Below, piece by piece: positions 15,338 to 18,821 of a DNA stretch of 18,821 bases. The notes under the pieces were generated by a model, which did not search any database, was not told the DNA's origin, and saw nothing but the letters and a program-made list of their open reading frames with translations. Location of the stretch: NCBI GenBank assembly GCA_015222555.1, contig JADFVM010000042.1:1-18821 (forward strand), written 5' to 3'. Position numbers and translations under genes: made by a program. The first letter of the stretch is position 1. Each line of letters opens with the position of its first letter. The DNA is from Pseudomonadota bacterium (GTDB lineage: Bacteria > Desulfobacterota > JADFVX01).

Positions 15338-15700
15338 TTAAATTGTGCAGGCAAAAGAATCAAGAAGATCTTGTGTTCTAAATGGTTTTGGTAAAAAGGT
15401 GCTGGCGCCCATTTTAAACGATTTTTGCCTTGTCCCCTCTTGAGCATCCGCAGTAAGAACGATGACGGGGATATTATCATTTTCAGGAAAGGCCTTCATC
15501 TCATTCAGGATATCAAATCCATTTAAGTTGGGCATCCAAAGATCCAGGAGAACCAAGTCAAACTTTGTAGTTGTGAGCTTTTTTAATCCCTCAAGACCAT
15601 CATCGGCAAAGTCTACAGTATAATCCTTATTTTCTAAGGCATAAACGACATACTTTTGATAGGCCTTTGAATCTTCTATACATAAAATTCTCTTTGCCAT
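15338..15700 (-). CDS. Stand-alone response-regulator receiver protein
   Basis: A 120-residue single-domain, CheY-like receiver. The acidic pair is Glu9-Asp10, the phosphoacceptor Asp53 (LVLLDLWMPNLNG), the switch Thr83 (VIVLTAD) and the conserved Lys105 (LPKPF). No output domain follows, so it must act through a partner. Its ATG (15698-15700) lies inside the end of the sigma-factor gene, a 25-bp overlap in another frame. Its GGGGG ribosome site is inside that gene as well, so the two are probably translationally coupled. A role in controlling the sigma factor is possible but inferred only from this overlap. No histidine kinase is seen in the window. Confidence 0.93.
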   Translation of the reverse strand: MAKRILCIEDSKAYQKYVVYALENKDYTVDFADDGLEGLKKLTTTKFDLVLLDLWMPNLNGFDILNEMKAFPENDNIPVIVLTADAQEGTRQKSFKMGASTFLPKPFRTQDLLDSFACTI

Positions 15701-16407
15701 GCCGCCCCCTTTTCCTCATAATGCCTGGCCAGGCATTCTCTCAGGTATAGTCTCGCTCTGTGAAGCCTTGATTTTACAGCAGAGATAGACATCTCCATGA
15801 TTTCGGCAACTTCCTTTGTGGAAAAACCCTCCATATCTCTAAGAGTAAGGATTGTCTTGTCCTTTGCGGTGAGCCTATCTATGGCGGCACATAATATTTC
15901 CGCAAGTTCGTGGGTCAACAGTTTATTTTCAGCTGTGGCTGCCCAATTGCTTACAGCTTGTAGATGCGTACCGTCCAGGTTAAATTGCGGTATGCAATCT
16001 TCGATAGAGAGATGGTTTTCCTTTTTTATCTTTCTGATCTTCATGTAGGCAATGTTGCTTGCAATCCTGTATATCCAGCTGGACAAGGCAGCTTGATCTC
16101 TCAACATATGAATCTTTTCATAGACTTTAAGCATGGTATCCTGAACAACATCGGCGGCATCCGCCTCATTTTTGAGTATCTTCAGGGCAAATCCGTAGAC
16201 ATTATTACTGTAATTCTCTACCATCTCCTTCATCGCCAGGGAATCTCTTTCCTTTAATTTGTCAACGAAGGTGAGTTCAGGGAAGCTTTCGTCATTCTTG
16301 ACAGAAGGGAAAGTCCCTTTCAGAGAAATATCGGTATATTCAAGAGTAGAAAAATCAATCTCCTCATTTTCTGTAACGTCTCTTCTGCATAAACTAACAG
16401 CTTCCAT
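15676..16407 (-). CDS. ECF-type RNA polymerase sigma factor
   Basis: A 243-residue sigma-70-family factor. Region 2 (about residues 60-127) contains NEADAADVVQDTMLKVYEKI and SSWIYRIASNIAYMKIRK. Region 4 (about 167-222) contains DRLTAKDKTILTLRDMEGFS and the helix-turn-helix STKEVAEIMEMSISAVKSRL. Regions 1.2 and 3 of housekeeping factors are absent, which makes it ECF-like. About 55 N-terminal residues precede region 2, longer than usual, and match nothing I recognise. An ATG with a GGGGG site 4 nt upstream gives the start. No anti-sigma factor (zinc-finger or FecR-like) is adjacent; a receiver gene overlaps its 3' end instead. A possible ECF-type promoter lies 62 nt upstream. Confidence 0.92.
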   Translation of the reverse strand: MEAVSLCRRDVTENEEIDFSTLEYTDISLKGTFPSVKNDESFPELTFVDKLKERDSLAMKEMVENYSNNVYGFALKILKNEADAADVVQDTMLKVYEKIHMLRDQAALSSWIYRIASNIAYMKIRKIKKENHLSIEDCIPQFNLDGTHLQAVSNWAATAENKLLTHELAEILCAAIDRLTAKDKTILTLRDMEGFSTKEVAEIMEMSISAVKSRLHRARLYLRECLARHYEEKGAAWQREFYV

Positions 16408-16468
16408 AAGGCCCCCTGCTTTTTATCTGGCTTTGTATTCTCCTTTAATCACATCACAGGAAACATGA

Positions 16469-16497
16469 CCAGACTCGTTTTGTATAGTTAAAGTTTC
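16469..16497 (-). promoter_or_regulatory. Possible ECF-type (autoregulatory) promoter of the sigma gene
   Basis: On the minus strand GAAACTT (16491-16497) and GTCTGG (16469-16474) are spaced by 16 nt. This resembles the AAC-containing -35 and GTC-containing -10 typical of ECF-dependent promoters. Transcription would start about 55 nt before the sigma ATG. ECF genes often drive themselves from such sites, but the match is short and found by eye. Confidence 0.22.
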
Positions 16498-16625
16498 ACA
16501 TACGACTAAAAGAGTGTCAATCAACAGAATCTACTTTTTGCTCAACATTTCTGACATCTTCGTGTAAAGGAGTTCTTATGCCTGAAAATCGTGCAGGAGG
16601 AAGAGAGTAAGAAAGGATTTACGGA

Positions 16626-17108
16626 TTATTTTCTACAAGTTTTGGGGGTATAACCTGTGTATCGTTTAAACTGTTTGAAAAAGTGTTGATCCGTACTGAA
16701 GCCGACTTTGTCCATTATCTCGGTCGTGGTGAGGTCGGCATCTTCAAGAAGATTTTTCGCCTTTATTACTCTCAATTTATTGATGTCCCGGACTAACGAT
16801 TTTCCTGCATTTTCCTTAAAAAGCCTGGCAAGATAACCACTGGAGATACCATGGCTTCTTGAAAGCTCCTCGATATTGATGGGACGGGAAAAGTTCTCAT
16901 GAATATATTCTACGACTTCCCTTAATTTAGGATGAGCATCATTTATTAATGACTCAACCTCACTTTTCACCTCTTCTTTGGACTCAACCAAAAAGGTTAC
17001 CCTTCTCATGAGGTCTTCCAGTTTGAAAGGCTTGCGTATATAGCCATTCACACCGGCATCGGCACACTCAAGACAACTCTCTCTCTTTTCAAACATTCTC
17101 ACAAGCAA
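16626..17108 (-). pseudogene. Truncated response regulator with AraC-type DNA-binding domain
   Basis: The readable frame gives 160 residues. Residues 12-40 (ECADAGVNGYIRKPFKLEDL) are only the last part of a receiver domain, with the conserved Lys-Pro-Phe. Residues 62-160 are a complete AraC-type double helix-turn-helix (IEELSRSHGISSGYLARLFK; TEIMDKVGFSTDQHFFKQFK). The phosphoacceptor-containing first two thirds of the receiver are missing, because cheW ends only 44 bp upstream. Fourteen codons just upstream (to about 17133) read KTDSDIMCLACENV in another frame, as expected for the preceding receiver strand, which suggests a frameshift near 17093. TTG at 17106-17108 or ATG at 17094-17096 could start a product, but neither has a ribosome site. 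The DNA-binding part might still be made; I judge it a decayed gene. Confidence 0.6.
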
Positions 17109-17151
17109 GACACATTATATCAGAATCGGTTTTACTCCAGTATCATCTCAA

Positions 17152-17646
17152 TCAATCCACTTGTCCAAGTGCCGTCTTTTCCTCCTGAGAGAGGACCTTT
17201 TCAAGCTCAAGGAGAATCAACAGGCGATCCTCCATCTTTCCCACGCCGTTAATATATTCGGCATCTATTCCTGCAACAATGGGAGGAGGCGGCTCAACAG
17301 TGCTTGCCGGCAAACGCAACACCTCTGAGACACCATCGACAATGAGACCAACGACTTTATTATCAATATCAACCACTACAATGCGGGTATTTTTCGTATG
17401 CTCAGTCACTTCCATTCCAAATCGCTTTCGCAGATCAATGATGGGGATGACCTTTCCTCTCAGGTTAATGACACCTTCGACAAAGTCCGGAGATTTAGGG
17501 ACCTTGGTAATCTCTATCATCCTGTTAATCTCTTGAATTTTCAGGATGTCAACGGCAAACTCTTCATTACCCAGCTTGAAACTAACTAGCTGTAGAAGTT
17601 CATCTCCCTGTCCATCTACACCGACAGTACTTGTTTCCTGGCTCAT
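17152..17646 (-). CDS. cheW: Chemotaxis coupling protein CheW
   Basis: A 164-residue CheW-domain adaptor (domain about residues 17-155) that links chemoreceptors to the kinase CheA in receptor arrays. Recognisable pieces are LVSFKLGNEEFAVDILKIQE, the VPKSPDFVEGVINLRGKVIPIIDLR loop conserved in the family, and GLIVDGVSEVLRL. The N-terminal 16 residues are a flexible lead. The start is ATG with GGGAGG 6 nt upstream. It follows the MCP gene by 92 nt on the same strand, suggesting that the receptor and adaptor are made together. CheA, CheR and CheB are not in view. Confidence 0.96.
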   Translation of the reverse strand: MSQETSTVGVDGQGDELLQLVSFKLGNEEFAVDILKIQEINRMIEITKVPKSPDFVEGVINLRGKVIPIIDLRKRFGMEVTEHTKNTRIVVVDIDNKVVGLIVDGVSEVLRLPASTVEPPPPIVAGIDAEYINGVGKMEDRLLILLELEKVLSQEEKTALGQVD

Positions 17647-17738
17647 ATTATGCCTCCCTTACGGCCTGATCAGTAAATAACGCGAAATTAGCGCTGATCA
17701 TTTCCGATATTTTAGCTATCATATACGACATCTATAAC

Positions 17739-18821
17739 TCAACTCAACTTAAACTGCCCTACAATGTTCTGAAGGTCGCCTGAAAGTTTGCTTAGTTCCT
17801 GAGTGGCTACAGACGACTGTTGCGCTCCAGTTGCAGTCTCCTTTGTGATATTGGCCACAGATTCAACATTGACACTTATCTCCTCGGCCGCGGATGACTG
17901 TTCTTCAGCTGCAGTTGCGATCTGCGCAATCATGGTTGTAACCTCTCCAACGACCTCTATAATCTGGTTAAGTGAATTGCCGGCCTCATTAGCAAGAGTT
18001 ACCCCTTTTTCAACCTCTTCAGTCCCGGCAGTCATAGCGGTTACAGCCCCTCCCGTATCTTGCTGGATCGTCTTGATCATGGAAGCGATCTCCTTGGTTG
18101 CCTTCGTTGTCCGCTCTGCCAATTTCCTCACCTCGTCTGCCACAACGGCAAAGCCTCTCCCCTGTTCCCCGGCTCTTGCTGCTTCTATCGCCGCATTCAA
18201 GGCAAGAAGGTTAGTCTGGTCGGCAATGTCATCTATCACTTCGACAATCTCCCCAATCTGATCGGAACTTTTACCGAGTGCTTCGATGATACTTGCCGAT
18301 TCCCGGACAGACTTGGCAATGTTGTTCATGCCGCTAATGGTCTGCTCCACAACATCCCCACCGGTCTTCGCAACCTCTGCTGCCTTTCTTGACGAATCAG
18401 AAGCATCATTGGCGTTTTTAGCGACCTCAAGGATGGTGGCGCTCATCTCCTCAACAGATGTTGCCACCTGATCAGTCTGCCGGGTCTGATTTTCGGCACC
18501 CACCGCCATTTGTTCAGACGATGATGAGATCTCCTCTGAAGCTGATACGAGTTGATTAGAGCTGTCATTTATATTTGACATTATTTCACGCAATTTTTTC
18601 GCCATAATGTTAAAGGATGCGGCCATTTCGCCTACCTCATCCGATGTCGAAGCATTAACTTCTCTGGTAAGGTCACCTTCTGACATCGCCTTAGCAGCTT
18701 CGGCCATGGCAACGACAGACTTGGCAATGGACCTTGATAAATATATCCCGAGGCCCAGACCTAATATGATCGATATTATTGAGAAGATGGTTACCTGTTT
18801 TACAGCACTGCCTGCCACTTC
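17739..18821 (-). CDS. Methyl-accepting chemotaxis protein (N-terminus outside window)
   Basis: The C-terminal part (about 360 residues) of a chemoreceptor; the gene runs off the right edge, so the sensor domain is unseen. Visible in order: a membrane segment (FSIISIILGLGLGIYL), a HAMP domain (SRSIAKSVVAMAEAAKAMSEGDL ... MAKKLREIM, split here), and a long coiled-coil signalling domain. The hairpin tip is the highly conserved ADQTNLLALNAAIEAARAG and GRGFAVVADEVRKLAE. Glutamine- and glutamate-rich heptads on both legs are candidate methylation sites. The C-terminus GQFKLS has no CheR-binding pentapeptide. It stands upstream of cheW and is probably co-transcribed with it. Confidence 0.96.
   Translation of the reverse strand, partial: EVAGSAVKQVTIFSIISIILGLGLGIYLSRSIAKSVVAMAEAAKAMSEGDLTREVNASTSDEVGEMAASFNIMAKKLREIMSNINDSSNQLVSASEEISSSSEQMAVGAENQTRQTDQVATSVEEMSATILEVAKNANDASDSSRKAAEVAKTGGDVVEQTISGMNNIAKSVRESASIIEALGKSSDQIGEIVEVIDDIADQTNLLALNAAIEAARAGEQGRGFAVVADEVRKLAERTTKATKEIASMIKTIQQDTGGAVTAMTAGTEEVEKGVTLANEAGNSLNQIIEVVGEVTTMIAQIATAAEEQSSAAEEISVNVESVANITKETATGAQQSSVATQELSKLSGDLQNIVGQFKLS

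Noticed and set aside
16578..16610. A ten-codon plus-strand frame (MPENRAGGRE) with AAAGGAG just upstream
   Set aside because: It is too short to support as a gene without conservation data; an AGGAG-like string is expected by chance in purine-rich DNA.
1..18821. tRNA, rRNA or riboswitch genes
   Set aside because: I looked through the intergenic stretches and saw no tRNA cloverleaf consensus, rRNA sequence or recognisable riboswitch core, including a ydaO-type c-di-AMP riboswitch.

Overview
The window reads as a piece of a Gram-negative chromosome, most likely a deltaproteobacterial (Desulfobacterota/Desulfuromonadales-like) organism. The basis is the gene order tilS-ftsH-folP-cdaA-cdaR-glmM-pdxJ-acpS-nnr, which I know from Geobacter-type genomes, an FtsH N-terminus of that type, a periplasmic LolA-like protein that implies an outer membrane, and chemotaxis plus ECF-sigma genes. 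Base composition looks moderate (mid-40s % GC by eye, not counted). Lineage is inference, not proof.

Layout. 1-380: no gene; two nested inverted-repeat elements. 381-2419 (minus): an FtsX/LolE-type ABC permease and an overlapping LolA-like exported protein, with no ATPase gene in view. 2474-12842 (minus): nine closely packed housekeeping genes, transcribed tilS, ftsH, folP, cdaA, cdaR, glmM, pdxJ, acpS, nnr. They cover tRNA-Ile lysidine synthesis, membrane proteolysis, folate, c-di-AMP, amino-sugar supply for the wall and LPS, vitamin B6, acyl-carrier-protein activation and NAD(P)HX repair. 12843-13199: gene-free divergent region holding a third inverted-repeat element. 13200-15267 (plus): an ExbB/TolQ-type and ExbD/TolR-type proton-channel pair, then a metallo-beta-lactamase-fold hydrolase. 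15338-18821 (minus): a methyl-accepting chemotaxis protein (cut by the window edge), CheW, the remains of a receiver-AraC regulator, an ECF-type sigma factor, and a stand-alone receiver whose start overlaps the sigma gene.

How the parts relate. CdaA, CdaR and GlmM form the known c-di-AMP/peptidoglycan-precursor control module. The MCP and CheW feed a chemotaxis-type pathway whose CheA is not in view. The sigma factor and receiver look translationally coupled and may form one signalling unit; no zinc-finger anti-sigma gene is adjacent.

Most notable observations: (i) no gene of the nine-gene housekeeping run has a clearly supported ATG start, and most read TTG or GTG, whereas the flanking genes use ATG; (ii) a repeat appears to have inserted into another palindromic repeat, leaving an 11-bp direct duplication; (iii) the receiver-AraC regulator has lost most of its receiver and shows a probable frameshift; (iv) the ECF sigma-receiver overlap. 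I see no clear-cut undescribed system; the sigma-receiver pair is the best candidate for uncharacterised signalling.
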